From: Branchiostoma floridae
Taxonomy: Eukaryota > Chordata > Leptocardii > Amphioxiformes > Branchiostomatidae
Reading direction: 5' to 3'
Length of the DNA: 64,000 bases
NCBI RefSeq assembly: GCF_000003815.2
Contig: NC_049992.1
Span: forward strand, 8,805,671 to 8,869,670
The notes under the pieces were generated by a model. That model saw nothing but the letters and a program-made list of their open reading frames with translations, ran no database searches and was not told the DNA's origin. The translations under genes were made by a program, and so were the position numbers. This document shows, one piece after another, positions 1 to 10,782 of this stretch; the first letter of the stretch is position 1, and each line of letters starts with the position of its first letter.

Positions 1-2432
1 CCAGCCGACATGATCTGCCAGGAATGGCCAGCCCGGCCGTTTCCTCCACTTCAGTTGCTCTACCTGAAAATAAGTCTCCTTCTCGACCAGACGCAGGGGA
101 TGGTCCCACAGCTTCTCAGTCCATGAAGAACTCCAGGCCTCACAGACCAAGTTTCGGCTCTATGGAGTCAGCAGAATCAGATAAACCAGTGGGGATCAAG
201 CCCCCGGACACCAAGTTCGACACCAGTCCAACTACGACGCAGCTAACTCAGGCGCAGGCACCAACCCTCAAACACGTCCTTCTAAAGGGCCGGACACCGG
301 AAGTTGCTACCATGACGTATCCCGGGGTAGTGGTGACGTCTACAATCAGTCAACAGCAACAAGTAGTGGAGGGGATGCCACAGCAGCCACGCAGGGTGTC
401 TGGAGAAAGCAGAATAGGTGATGCAGTGCAGGGCACTCCCATGTCGCAATCCCACCATCAGCACCTCCATGCAACGTCATCAGGCCTGCAGTATGCAATG
501 CCTCCAACAACGCTACCCATCGAGAGCTCGGATATCCAGATGATCCGACAGACGCGGCCGCAAAGTGCACCATACCTTCCCCCCAACTTCCAGCAGCCAG
601 GAACAAACCACATGCACGCACCCGCGAAGCAGAGGCATCCGACAGAGCCTGACCAGAGAAAAACCCCACCTCATGCAGCACCAGATCCCAGGGCCAGCCA
701 GTCGCAACACGTCATAGCCACATCCGGGCAGCCAGGCAAGATGGATGGAACCAGGGTCGTGTACACGCAGGCACAGCAAATGATGATGTCACATCCCCAG
801 CTGTCCAAGTCCAGCCAGGCCTACCCGACCACTACGTCACACATACTGGACAGTCGCACGGGGCAGCCGATAGCCGTGAGCCAAGCTGTGCTAGAGGGAA
901 GAATCAGCCAAAGTGAAACGCAGCCTCCAAAGATGGACAGGCGCGGCTTGCCAATTGAGTATCACTCTCAACAGCACAGCCCAGGCCATGTGCCACCCAG
1001 GAAAACGTCCCCAGCAATGCAAGGTATGGAATACCGGATGGTTCACCCCAGTGGACAAGTACTGTACAACGTCCCTTACGAGCACATACGGCAGATGCAT
1101 CCCAGCATCCGCATGCAGATGATCCCCACCAGCATCCACATGGTCGGCGGGGTCGGAGATCAAAGGGCACAGCAGGAGGTCGTGACCTCTCACGCCGGGG
1201 TCAGACCGGCACTTCCCGGCCTGCTCCATCCGCACTACCAACAGCAGGAGGTGAAGGAGGTGCCTACAAGCAGGGAGTCTCTGGCCTCGGCTCATCAGTC
1301 AGGGCGCCAGCCCTCCCCTCGCATGCAGGGCCTTTCAGCAACACCACCCACGCCTCCCTCCTCTCATCCGTACACGCAGATGAGGGCAGAGGTCAGCACC
1401 ACACGGCCGGACCTGCAGGGACAGCGAGGAGCGGAGTATGACCCGCGCATGCAGCAGTACATGATGAGAGGGGCGATGGGGGCGCAGGACATCCGCATGA
1501 TCCACCCCACCACACAGGTGGTGGTCGGACCAGACGGCAGAATCGTGGCCCACCAGGAGGTGCACCTCGCGCCGGGAATGCACGGGGAGCGCTTCATCCC
1601 GTCCTCGTCCCAGCAACCGGATAGGCCGACGACCGCGGACCGTAGGATCTCGCAGGAGAGCCAGAAACAGCAGGAGGTTCCCCAGGTTCCTGTGCCCCAC
1701 TCCACGTCGGCACACAGCACCCCCATCCAGTACATGGAGAGGATGCAGCAGATGGAGCAGCGGGGACACCCACAGGAGGCTCGCATGCCGTTCCACGAGC
1801 CGGGCCGACCCATTCAGGTTGATACGACGAGCCACGTCGACGCCCGCCTTCAGTACCAGAGATACGCTGAACAGCAGCAAAGGATGGCACAGCAAGACGC
1901 ACGGGCGCGGATAGCCCAAGAAACGGAGCAGAGAGTCCACCCCGGTGTGCCGTACTCCATGACAGATTCCCGAGTGGTTCCCCACCTGGCCAGGTCGCAG
2001 GGGATGGAGGCTACGCCGCGCCCGTTCTCCCCTCACCACAGCATGATGAGCATGAGGGAAGCAGCCCAGCACAGAGTCCCCGAAACCAGAACCCCGGAGT
2101 CCATGCACCCCGGCGCCGCACCATCGCCTGCCGTCATCCAGATGCCGTCTCCACAGACCAAATCTCCGGCCTCCTCTCTACCATCTCCAGGCTACCACGT
2201 TGGGTCCTCACAGAGTCAACCGTTCCATCCGCCCTCAGTGGCATCCACTCACCACTCAGCAACGTCACCCTATCCGCAGCAACATCAAGCAGTAGCCCGC
2301 AAGGAGCCACCGAAAGAGCCCACTCCGGGAGCAGTGACGTCCACACAGGCACCACAGACGTCGGGCAGACCCCCCTCCCAGACTCAGCAGGCTTCATCTA
2401 GGCCTGCGGAGAAACACATGAATCTGGTGCAG
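1..2432 (+). CDS. SPEN: SPEN/SHARP (Msx2-interacting protein), large penultimate-region exon, 5' end cut by window
   Basis: Long exon coding about 810 residues of low-complexity protein rich in Gln, His, Pro, Ser and Met, leading directly into the SPOC domain coded by the next three exons. The frame is already open at position 3, so Met at 24 is internal and not the start. The exon ends at CAG (2430-2432) followed by gtaagg; the intron is phase 0. SPEN proteins are nuclear RNA-binding co-repressor scaffolds: N-terminal RRMs (outside this window) bind RNA, and the C-terminal SPOC recruits SMRT/NCoR-type complexes in Notch and nuclear-receptor signalling. The disordered segment has no enzyme motif; it contains recurrent short motifs such as VVGPDGRIVAHQEVH. 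GC content is clearly higher than the flanking introns. Identity rests on the SPOC exons downstream and on the typical SPEN layout of a giant disordered exon before SPOC. Antisense open frames here are GC-driven shadows. Confidence 0.9.
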
Positions 2433-3070
2433 GTAAGGAGACTGACTCTGTGCTGATCTGAGGATGGGTAGCTGATCTGATGATCAAATCAGCTACCCAT
2501 TGCGGCAACAAATTGTAGCAATCAATTTCCCATTGGTAGTTACATGATGATAGTTTGTGTTGTATTAAGTAGATAAACTTCTCTTTTACTATTTATTCAT
2601 TTATGCAACCCATTTGAGCTGATATTTGATTTCTCATTGTAAACCTGAAGCTGCTCTTTTGATTCTCTTGCCTTTTAGTGCATTGCCAGTAGTTTTCTTG
2701 TTCATATATGTTTGATTTTTAAAAATTGTAGCTGGAAATTGAGGGTGAGCTATGGAAATTCAGTGTTTTCTCCTCCTGCACATGATGGTGTAAGTAAAGA
2801 ATTAAATACAAAAAAATTACTCTTCTCCATCTACAGTACATAGTACAGCCAAACTTGTGTACAACGATGACTAGCGTAACCTAGCAAGAGATATTGCCTT
2901 AGACAGATAGTCACTGTCTTGAAGAAGCTGGTCATACATGTACCTGAGTCAACATGAGGGAACACTAAGTTGCCTCAATTTCCAGGTTATCCTTATGAGG
3001 TGATGACTAATATATTATATGTTTAACTATAGTCCCAAGCTCTGACACTGAACTGTTTGTCCCTCCACAG
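2433..3070 (+). other. SPEN: SPEN intron with hairpin near the 5' splice site
   Basis: AT-rich intron, no coding signal. Starting 31 nt after the donor is a perfect 13-bp inverted repeat (2464-2476 and 2488-2500, ATGGGTAGCTGAT and its complement) with an 11-nt loop. Otherwise nothing recognised. Confidence 0.7.
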
Positions 3071-3274
3071 AGGTATCCAGTGTTCTGGGAGGGTATGATT
3101 GCGCTGAAGAACGATGCCTCCTCCGTCCAGATGCACTTTGTGGCAGGTAACGCCCAGTTGGCTCGGCATTCCTTACCCGCGGTGACTGCGGACAGCGGGC
3201 AGAGACCGCTCAGGATCGCACAGAGAATGAGGATGGAACCCACTCAACTGGACGGGGTGGACAGACGAATGATG
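3071..3274 (+). CDS. SPEN: SPEN, SPOC domain exon 1 of 3
   Basis: 68 codons, phase 0 at both ends; acceptor ccctccacag before AGG, donor after ATG (gtaggc). It begins RYPVFWEGMIALKND and continues VQMHFVAGN and LRIAQRMRMEPTQLDGV. This aligns by eye with the start of the vertebrate SPEN SPOC domain. The basic RIAQRMR segment belongs to the positively charged groove known in human SHARP to bind the acidic phosphorylated C-terminal LSD motif of SMRT/NCoR; its conservation implies that co-repressor docking is retained. The GTG-to-V join shows that the exon starts at 3071 and not at an internal Met. Confidence 0.95.
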
Positions 3275-3301
3275 GTAGGCAGGCTTTGACATGTAGTTAG
3301 G

Positions 3302-3489
3302 ATTTTATTATAGGGGGTCCAAATTTCTTGGTGAGTTGCAGTAATTGCTGTAGTGTAGGTGCCAGTATTGTTGGGGTGTCCGGTGGCATCCACCTTCCAT
3401 GGTGCAGAGTTTTTCAGTTAAAATGGTGTATTCTAAGGTATCAGGCAAAATAACTGTCAGAGAGATCACAGTAAAAGACTGTTTTCCAC
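3302..3489. repeat. dispersed repeat, copy 1 (SPEN intron 2)
   Basis: This stretch is clearly similar to 40779-40977. Shared blocks include aatttcttggtgagttgcag, gcatccaccttccatg, agttaaaatggtg and gtcagagag. Its end is only about 15 nt before the acceptor of SPEN exon 3505-3663. No terminal repeats or coding capacity seen; family not named. Confidence 0.75.
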
Positions 3490-3504
3490 AATTTATTTGT
3501 ACAG

Positions 3505-3663
3505 AGTGACGAGGATTACTGCCTGCTGCTGGCACTGCCGTGCGGACGGGACGAGTCAGACGTCATTAACCAGACGAGCACGCTCCGCTCCGGCTTCATC
3601 ACCTACCTTCAGCAGAAACAGGCTGCAGGGATCATCAACGTACCGGCTCCGGGCTCCAGCCAG
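3505..3663 (+). CDS. SPEN: SPEN, SPOC domain exon 2 of 3
   Basis: 53 codons, phase 0 at both ends; acceptor tttgtacag, donor after CAG (gtaggt). It codes DYCLLLALPCGRDESDV, then FITYLQQKQAAGIINVPAPG and SSQ. The Tyr-Leu-x-x-Lys-Gln-Ala-Ala-Gly block is nearly invariant in SPEN; the Tyr and Lys correspond to co-repressor-contacting residues in human SHARP. The acceptor region abuts a dispersed repeat ending near 3489. Confidence 0.95.
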
Positions 3664-5467
3664 GTAGGTGTAGCTTCTAGTAGTTCCAAACCCAAACCCT
3701 AACTCTGTACAGAAGCATAAAACACATCTACTTCTTATCCTCATTCTCAGACTTCTAGCTGTGCTAGCTTTATTGATTTTTAGAGATTTTCAACTTGGGC
3801 TTTTAAGGTTCTCTGATGCTGAATTATAGGGAATTTTCATACTGGTCAGTTCTCCACCCAAAAGTAAAGCCAGCACTGCTAGAAGTGTGTGAAGAAGGGT
3901 GTGTGGACGATGCGTGTAGTAGTTCTTTATTTGCGTCAAGATTCAACCGTCTTTGAATAGATCCTGTGTGGTGTTTGTTTCATTTTATCCGCACTATTTG
4001 TTTGAAAGTTGAGAATCATACTGTAGGGTAATATGATTTGCCCAGAGATGTATTCTTCGGTTCAAGGACGCCGAGCTAGTTGTTCTTATGTGTGTACTGT
4101 AGACACCAGACACTGCGTGTAATTATAATGCTGTGTTTCATTTCCCTTGTACCCGTAGCACTCTGGATACTACGACTCCGCTGATTATTATGTAAGGGGC
4201 TTTTTTCGTTTTGACATTGACGTGTCGTGTTCGCCCCCAGACTTGGACCCCACAGCTGTGTCTGACTCTGGGGCCCATCCACACTGCTGCTGCCGCTGCT
4301 GCATTTTGCATTTCCTCTTGCTTGAACATAGCAGTCACCAGTGTTTATTTGTTTATTTGTTTCACACTGAAAGAAAAAAAAACAATAAATACATGACAAG
4401 GAAACATAAAAGGACAGTGCAAGGGATGCCAAAAACTTCTGCCTAAAAGGAGGCATCCCTTTTCTAACTAATTACAATTTATATAAATTAAACAAGAAAA
4501 GGGTGGATAAATAAGTAAAGGAACCAATAGAATGAAAACACATTTCATTGAATAATTAACCATAACCAAGGTAATAAGGTATGAGTATAAGTTAAAAATT
4601 GAGTTGCCAACAGTAAACAAGAAAGTGTAAACCAGCTGACTTATGTGGAAATAGGCACCAAAATTCTCGAGTACATGTATAGAAAGTTCATCAACCCCAA
4701 GTCAGTGAAGACCATGCAGGGTACAAACAAGCAGAAACAGGAACAGTGAATGCTTACAAAACAAAACTACAATCGTACAGACATTCTCTAGCTGAATAAC
4801 AAGATACCGAGGAAAATCTACTGTTTTTGTCTTTATTTGAATAAAGTCATGGAGCCTAAAGATCGCAGGACTACAATTCAATGATGTACCATTCTTGAAT
4901 AGTTGTTCAGCTAAAAGACGTATAAAACTGAACACAGACATTTTCACCGGTTGATTTCTTTACCCAATTTTTGGAATGTCTGTCTTTGAAATTTGTTGTT
5001 GAAAATCTTGCAGTTTCTTTTGAGAGGAGCATTCAGTTCTACCAGTTAAAGTTGCAGTGGGCCCAATCTGATTTAAGTGAAACTCAAGACCAACAATGTC
5101 TGATGCCATATTTGAAAAATTGTCTCTAGTTTACTTTCTTACTTTTTGCTTGCAGCAAAGCAATCATGATTTCATCCTCCCATCTTGCCATGCTGCTTTC
5201 TGTTGCCTGGTTTGTTCTTTGATTTTGATCAAACAGTCATCCCGTAAAATTGTTTTCTTATCCTGCCAATGTTATGATAGTTTGTCTGCTATCTGCCTCA
5301 GAGCTGTAATTCCTGGAGTTACAACGCCACCTAGTGATGAGAGAAGGCATTACAGCTGTGAGGAAGGTAGCAGACAGACTACAGAAATGTTGATAGGTAA
5401 GGAAATAAAGCATGGTTGTATACAAGAAAACTCTTCGGGGAGTTAACAGACTTTTCTTCCCCCACAG
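3664..5467 (+). other. SPEN: last SPEN intron
   Basis: 1.8 kb intron. It contains the microexon candidate at 4159-4191 and, downstream at 4280-4310, a CTG/GCN-rich run that gives an open Ala-repeat frame but lacks a convincing donor. The rest is AT-rich and unremarkable. Confidence 0.7.
4159..4191 (+). CDS. candidate cassette microexon (33 nt) inside SPEN SPOC domain
   Basis: Between SPOC exons 2 and 3 is a 33-nt segment bounded by a pyrimidine-rich acceptor (ttcccttgtacccgtag) and a strong donor (gtaagg). It is phase 0 like the intron it sits in, free of stops, and would add HSGYYDSADYY between ...GSSQ and PAYVL.... A TGC motif lies 28-30 nt upstream of the exon start (4129-4131). UGC near the acceptor is a known feature of SRRM4/eMIC-controlled neural microexons; whether it acts here is inference. 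Vertebrate SPEN has no residues here as I recall the alignment. Not confirmed by transcripts. Confidence 0.45.
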
Positions 5468-5596
5468 CCTGCCTACGTGCTGCACATTTTCCCTCCGTCG
5501 GAGTTCTCCAAGAAACACTTGGGAAGGCTGGCGCCCGATCTGCTGGAGAGCGTCAACGATATCGCTCACCTGATGATCGTCATAGCAACGGTATAG
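5468..5596 (+). CDS. SPEN: SPEN, SPOC domain last coding exon with stop
   Basis: 42 codons plus TAG at 5594-5596; acceptor cttcccccacag. It begins PAYVLHIFPPSEFSKKHLG and ends AHLMIVIATV, the usual hydrophobic C-terminus of SPEN proteins, which end at the last SPOC strand. Together with the preceding exons it gives a complete SPOC domain of about 163 residues with no tail, matching the family architecture. Confidence 0.95.
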   Translation, partial: PAYVLHIFPPSEFSKKHLGRLAPDLLESVNDIAHLMIVIATV

Positions 5597-7855
5597 TCAA
5601 CCCTACAACACCGTAGAAGCAAGACCAGCATCGAAGTGAAACAGAAAATGAATCTGTCGGTTGGACCAATGCTCACAAAAAACTAGTTCTAACTAATTGT
5701 TCATGAGAACAACAGTACTCAACAGACAAAAAAAAAAAATAAGGAGAATCTTGTACAGAATGTGCAGTGAGGCCAAAAATCATGGAAACTATAATTTGGG
5801 GAAATCCAATTTATTGTACAGTGACTGTTCTCTTGTCGTTTTAGAAGGTCTGCCTTAACACGCGACATTTCAGTTTGAAAATTAAGTTCCGTTTGCTGAT
5901 TGGCCAGCCAAGGACCAATGAGTGATTTTTCTCTTCACAACATTTATTCAGTGTCAGTAACTACTGTGGGAAAGGCCTTCTCTCATTGGTTTACCACTTG
6001 CTTATAAGAAGTGACAAAAACTTTTTCTTCACAGAAGCAAGTTTGCTTACTGGAACTTAAGCATCAATGTTGTAGTTTCTAGTAGGAGTTTGTGTGCAAG
6101 TTGGAAATAACCCAAGAAAATTTCGCACTGTAAGTGAGCTACAATTTATAAACCGTTCTCCATAGCAATTGTCATGTGAACTATACTACCACTACTAAAC
6201 TTGCCTCGGTCTGAAGTGACATCAGAAGACAGAGGCAGGGTTGGTAGTGTAGTTTCTAGTATCTACCATGTGTACGAAGATTGCCAAGGCAGCTAATCCG
6301 CAGGTTTGAGTTGTTTGTATGTATTGATGAATTGCACTTAATGATTGAACAGCAAACTTCCTTTCTTCCGACATCACTGAATGAAGGACGGTCAGAGTAC
6401 TAGGATAAAACGTTGTTTTGTACACTCTGCTCAAGAAAGGAGGGAGCCTGATTTAAAAACTTTATTTCACCTGATTTCTGTTGCTTTAGTTCTGTGAGAA
6501 TACAAGCTGATTTGGGGACAAAGTTTGGGGTAGTAACTTTGTTGTTTAACAGACCAAGATTTGAAGACCAAATTATGAAGATGTGATAATAGTAAGTGGT
6601 GAGATATACCAGTATTGTGCAGTATTGCCGATGTTGCAATATAGTAGGCTGTGCTGCATTTCTGTAGACATGTTGTGAAGTGCATGCCAACTGCTCTGCT
6701 TTGATGTGTCCTTCCCAGTTGTGAATAGGGCTCTAAGAAACACCCCTATTGTCACAGTAGTTTGGTCCAAAATCAGATGAGACTGACAGGAGTCTGGGTG
6801 ATCCCACTGAAAGATAGGGGTGATGATGATGTCTAAAGTGAACATGCTCACACAGTCCCAGACAATCTGTACTCTCATCTACAGTCAAATTTGGACCATT
6901 TGGAAGAAGAGAGGGGGGAGTTTGATTTCAGAACTGGGAGGAACAGCATTGCTTCTAATGGCAATAGAGCTAGTCTGCAATGTGCTTGTATTCAGTGTAC
7001 ATTGTCAAGTCCAGTACCTAGTTGATGACACTTGTAGCAACACATTGCTGGCATAGAGTCAGTGTAGGCCGTCCCAAAGTAAAAAAAAAGAAGGTTTATA
7101 AAACCTGATAAAAGCTGGACAAATTAGAGAGAAAAAATGACAGGAAATGCAGATTTGTATGTATATGTACTACGCAGAAGTTTTGTGATCAAGAGTATCA
7201 AGATCTAAATCTGTTCTTGGAATATATTTTATCTTTTGTATGATCATATAAGACAGTGTGGTGGAAGCAGAGAGTACAGATTTTACCCGTGCAAATTGTT
7301 CAGTGTTATATTTTTGAAGAAATGCTATGTATGTATAAAGTGAAGTAAGTTCTTGGCAGATTGGTCCTATTGATTGTAGTTGTAAGAGTAGAAATTATGT
7401 TAGATTTTTTGGCAGTGCTTCCAGGGCGGAGCTGATATTGTTGTTGACTTCTCATGATACTGCTGAAGACAAATCGTAGATAGCAGCGATAGTGTGACTC
7501 GTGCTAACACGGCACTTATACATTTGTTGCTGAGAATTTTTGTTCTTTCATGGATGGTGCAATTGTGATCTCGAGTTTAAAACTGTATGCATAGTTGATA
7601 ATCATGTTCAGAAGCAGTGTCGTTCGTTGCACAGTGTTGCGTGAGTACCACGGGTTATTAATCGACGCAGACTGCCATAGAGAAATGATAGATGTCGGAC
7701 AATCCTGCCAAGAACTCTGTATTCCATTCTACCTGGGTGTACATAATTCTTTCTCTGATGACCGTAAGGCTCAGCCAGTTGTGTCCGCTTGCGCCAGCGG
7801 CGGAAGACTTTTTGGTATAAATCATCACGAAATAAAAACCTGGTGCAAGTGATTA
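5597..7855 (+). other. SPEN: SPEN 3' UTR
   Basis: About 2.26 kb from the TAG to just past the AATAAA at 7831-7836. No intervening canonical AATAAA was noticed. The sequence is AT-rich, with an A-tract at 5731-5742. An 85-codon open frame at 7595-7852 lies at its end and looks like chance. The extent is inferred from the poly(A) signal. Confidence 0.6.
7831..7836 (+). promoter_or_regulatory. poly(A) signal AATAAA of SPEN
   Basis: Canonical AATAAA followed about 30 nt later by a GU-rich stretch (tgtgtctgtgttgtg, from about 7866), the expected downstream element. Cleavage is therefore expected near 7850-7860. Confidence 0.65.
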
Positions 7856-7859
7856 AATC

Positions 7860-9160
7860 ATTACCTGTGTCTGTGTTGTGAAATATGTGCGAGTTATCTC
7901 TAACATCTGTTAAGTATTAGCTTGTACTGCATATAGTAGCTTGATGATGTCAGCCAATTATACAAATGTAGAATGCTTAACTTCCAACACAAAGGTATAC
8001 ATGGATCAAAATTTCAATGACCACTGTTGCCTTCTTCAGGATCAATACTGATGACCAACCCCCATTTCTCTCTGCGTATGAAGAGCGCCACCAAGCGGAT
8101 TAAAAAGGAACGGCACAACTTTGACATTACAAAATGAATGTGATTTGACATTCGATATAATAGAGCAAACTCTAGCGGATCAGTATCAAAGACAATCAAA
8201 TTCCCATGAAGCAAATATTAGAATACACTATTTTACATCCATTTTTCATTTTATTTTATTGGACCAATCAGCATCCACATTTTTATTTGCAGTTCAACTT
8301 TATTCTGCTGAATGATATTCAATCGGCTTTGAACCCCAAATAGTTGAACAAGAAACTTGAAATGGATTTAATAAACACATGAAAACGGCCTATAGAGGTA
8401 ATTCGGTACGCTTTCAGCCCTATCGCTTCCAAATCTTCTACAATTGTCAAATATGTGCTGACAGCCGTCCAACTAACTCACTGCATGCATTTGTGGTCGA
8501 TGGATGCTGAACAATACTGTACGAAATTGTCAAGAGCGAGCGCGGTAGTGATGACAAAGAGGCAGAACGAAAAGACAAGAAGTAAAGCTCCCCTTCACAA
8601 AACAGCGTGAAAGAAACATAACACTGCCAACAAAACTTCCCAACCCTCGATACAACTTCTGACAATAAGCTAGTCTAGCTGAAGAGCTCGAAGTGCCGCT
8701 ATCGATTGAGTTTGTAGGAGTCTTCAGGGGGCATTCCTAGTGTGTGGTCAGTTGTAACTAGTATGTGGAGGGTCCAGAAGTGGAGATTGCTGCAGTACTT
8801 TACCTCCTTCGACGTGCACAGGTTGTTCTTATGTTGCGGCTGTATTTCTTCTGAGGTGGTACAACGACTAGCTGCTCTGGAAAATGTGAGATAAAACTAT
8901 TTTTCAGCTGAGGATTTTTATATAAATGACTAATGTCTTGCTGAAACGGAGAAATGATTTCGGTGCATCGTAGAATATCAATTGTAAGTCCGTTGGATGG
9001 AGATCGTCTCGGTTTTGAACTTAAGTCCGTTTTGATGAATGAGCTCGAGATTCAACAAGTCCGTAGGATTGTGGATAGACGGGAATGACGTGACTGGGCA
9101 CTCTAAACTATGTGACTGCATTTTGGCAGTGATTTTTGCCTATGTCGAGTTTGCAAATAC
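7860..9160. other. intergenic spacer with CpG-richer part
   Basis: No recognised gene. From about 8450 the CpG frequency rises; this part holds the short open exon-like segment described at 8763-8885. The rest is AT-rich. Confidence 0.5.
8763..8885 (+). CDS. possible first exon, unrecognised (weak)
   Basis: ATG at 8763 opens 41 codons (begins MWRVQKWRLLQYFTSFDVH, ends RLAALEN), followed by a gtgaga donor at phase 0. It sits in CpG-enriched sequence about 0.9 kb after the SPEN poly(A) site. The composition looks protein-like, but no family is recognised and no acceptor partner can be assigned with confidence. Could be chance. Confidence 0.2.
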
Positions 9161-9290
9161 AGTAGAAGCCGCTTAATTGCACGGCCTATCGATATCTGTC
9201 AGTGAATTTCGTGCAATTATCCGGCTGGTGCAATAATGCGAAGTTATCTAGCAGGTCGGACCACACCGGTTTGGGATTTGGGGACCCGTG
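9161..9290. mobile_element. fragment resembling a pogo/Tigger-type inverted-repeat end
   Basis: The sequence cagtagaagccgcttaattg with a following gtgcaattatccgg motif resembles the ends of Tigger/pogo elements as I know them (general CAGT-A-GAA-CC-C-TTAA pattern). A matching right end was not found, so at most a fragment. Confidence 0.3.
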
Positions 9291-9584
9291 CAGTTAACAG
9301 TTGAAGAGTTGAAGTGTGCGTCTGACACAGATACAAATCATGAATGCAAGTAATAGATATGATATCCTTGTCCATGGGATACAAATATTTCGACAAATCA
9401 TTTTAAGGGAGGTCAGAGTGGCTGACCACACGGGCAACTTGGTCTCAGACTCACAGGCTCTTACGGGCTCAAAAGTAAAAAAGTGTGGCAATTAAAATTA
9501 TTGCCATGGCGACGGTTTTATTGTTTATAAATATTAAGGATAATTTGCATAATTGATATAGAATTATACGAAGCATCACGTAAC

Positions 9585-9891
9585 CTATCCACATACTAAA
9601 AATCATAACAATCCGTCAACCCCTTCTTGAGTTATTCCCTTTCAAAGTCTGACACTACACCTGTCCTGCAGTTCCAAAACAAGCCGCTAGGGGGCCCAAA
9701 CCTATACCACTTACTCACGGCATCAAAAGCTGTCTACAACTTAAAATTCATAGCCGCAACATGTCCAGAACTCGAGATATCAAACCAGGAAGTTCCGCTG
9801 TAGTACCGTAACAGGCCGCTAGGGGACCCAAAATCTAATCGTTTCCAGGTCTTAACAAGACCTACCCACATACCGAATATCATTACAATCC
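9585..9891. repeat. degenerate tandem repeat, about 132-bp unit (left part)
   Basis: The core gccgctagggggcccaaa at 9683 recurs at 9815 as gccgctaggggacccaaaa, giving a period of 132 bp. The cctacccacataccgaatat segment recurs likewise. It continues at 10531-10615, after an inserted element. The core is one I associate with lancelet genomic repeats (memory, unverified). Confidence 0.65.
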
Positions 9892-10530
9892 GGTATCAGG
9901 ACAACTCGGCACCTGGGACGACTCGGCACCTAGCCAAGTGGGAAAACTTGGCACCAAGAATATGACATAAAATTGTGAAGGTTTGTGAGAAATGCAAGAT
10001 GTTTAACTGCAAAACATTTCTCTCACTGCAATAACTTGTAAGTCATACAGTCGGCACAATTTTACGGACATTTTGAGGCTCTGAACGTCACTTCAAGGTA
10101 CGTTAACTTTGAACGGCCGAGGCTCTGTCTATATCAGATCGGTCATCTCAACGCGTTTTTGAAACCTACAAACAGTTGTAATTTATGCCCAACAAAATAT
10201 ATTGAACTGCTTATTACATCTATTTTCATTTGTACTAACTTGCAAACACGGTGATATAGAAGAGAAGTAGAGTGACATCGTGAAAGAACGGCGAAAATGG
10301 CCTCGCCGGCGCGGCCCGCAACATGTTTTGGGGATCTTGTATCCTAAAAATTTGTATCCAAAACGTTACCTCGTGGGGTGAGATTGATTTGTACATTCTT
10401 ATGTCACTTCTTATGCTGCCGGAATGATAGGATTATCATTCTTCGAGTGCAAAATATAAAAGTTATGTGCCGAGTAAGTATGGTGCCGACTAGGGCCGAG
10501 ATGTCTCAGGTGCCGAGTCGTCTCGAAACC
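9892..10530. mobile_element. 639-bp non-autonomous inverted-repeat transposon inserted in the tandem repeat
   Basis: The left end (ggtatcaggacaactcggca and a further 18 bp) matches the complement of the right end (...gtgccgagtcgtctcgaaacc), about 38-bp terminal inverted repeats. CTCGGCACC is repeated twice within each end. No coding capacity. The host repeat resumes after it (tccatccaggcgttctagag). The target duplication is unclear; aatcc occurs on both sides, but with four extra T on the right. Confidence 0.7.
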
Positions 10531-10615
10531 TTTTAATCCATCCAGGCGTTCTAGAGTTATGGTGGTCTTCTACAAACACACCCACATACAAACGCTACCC
10601 AAAATATAGCGTTCT
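10531..10615. repeat. continuation of the 132-bp tandem repeat after the insertion
   Basis: The sequence tccatccaggcgttctagag followed by cacacccacatacaaacgct corresponds to the part expected after cattacaatcc at 9890, so the repeat was split by the 9892-10530 element. Confidence 0.55.
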
Positions 10616-10782
10616 TTAATGGCGATGTTAACTATCACATCGCTATCTCACAACCCCACATGTTACACATCATATAAGCTCAAACAATGCTTGTTTCACA
10701 CATTAGTTTGCATTTTTGAAACAAAGATATCAAGGGTGAAGAAGGCCGCACCAAACTTTCCAAACTCCAAACGAACGAACCT

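Noticed and set aside
1335-2108. 257-codon open frame on the minus strand within the SPEN exon
   Set aside because: Antisense to a clear, GC-rich coding exon; its Arg/His/Leu-rich translation has no domain. A composition shadow.
4211-4396. Open frame with an Ala run in the last SPEN intron
   Set aside because: Arises from a CTG/GCN simple repeat; no donor in a good context and unrelated to SPOC.
7595-7852. 85-codon open frame at the end of the SPEN 3' UTR
   Set aside because: Ends beside the poly(A) signal, with no splice sites or recognised domain; most likely chance.
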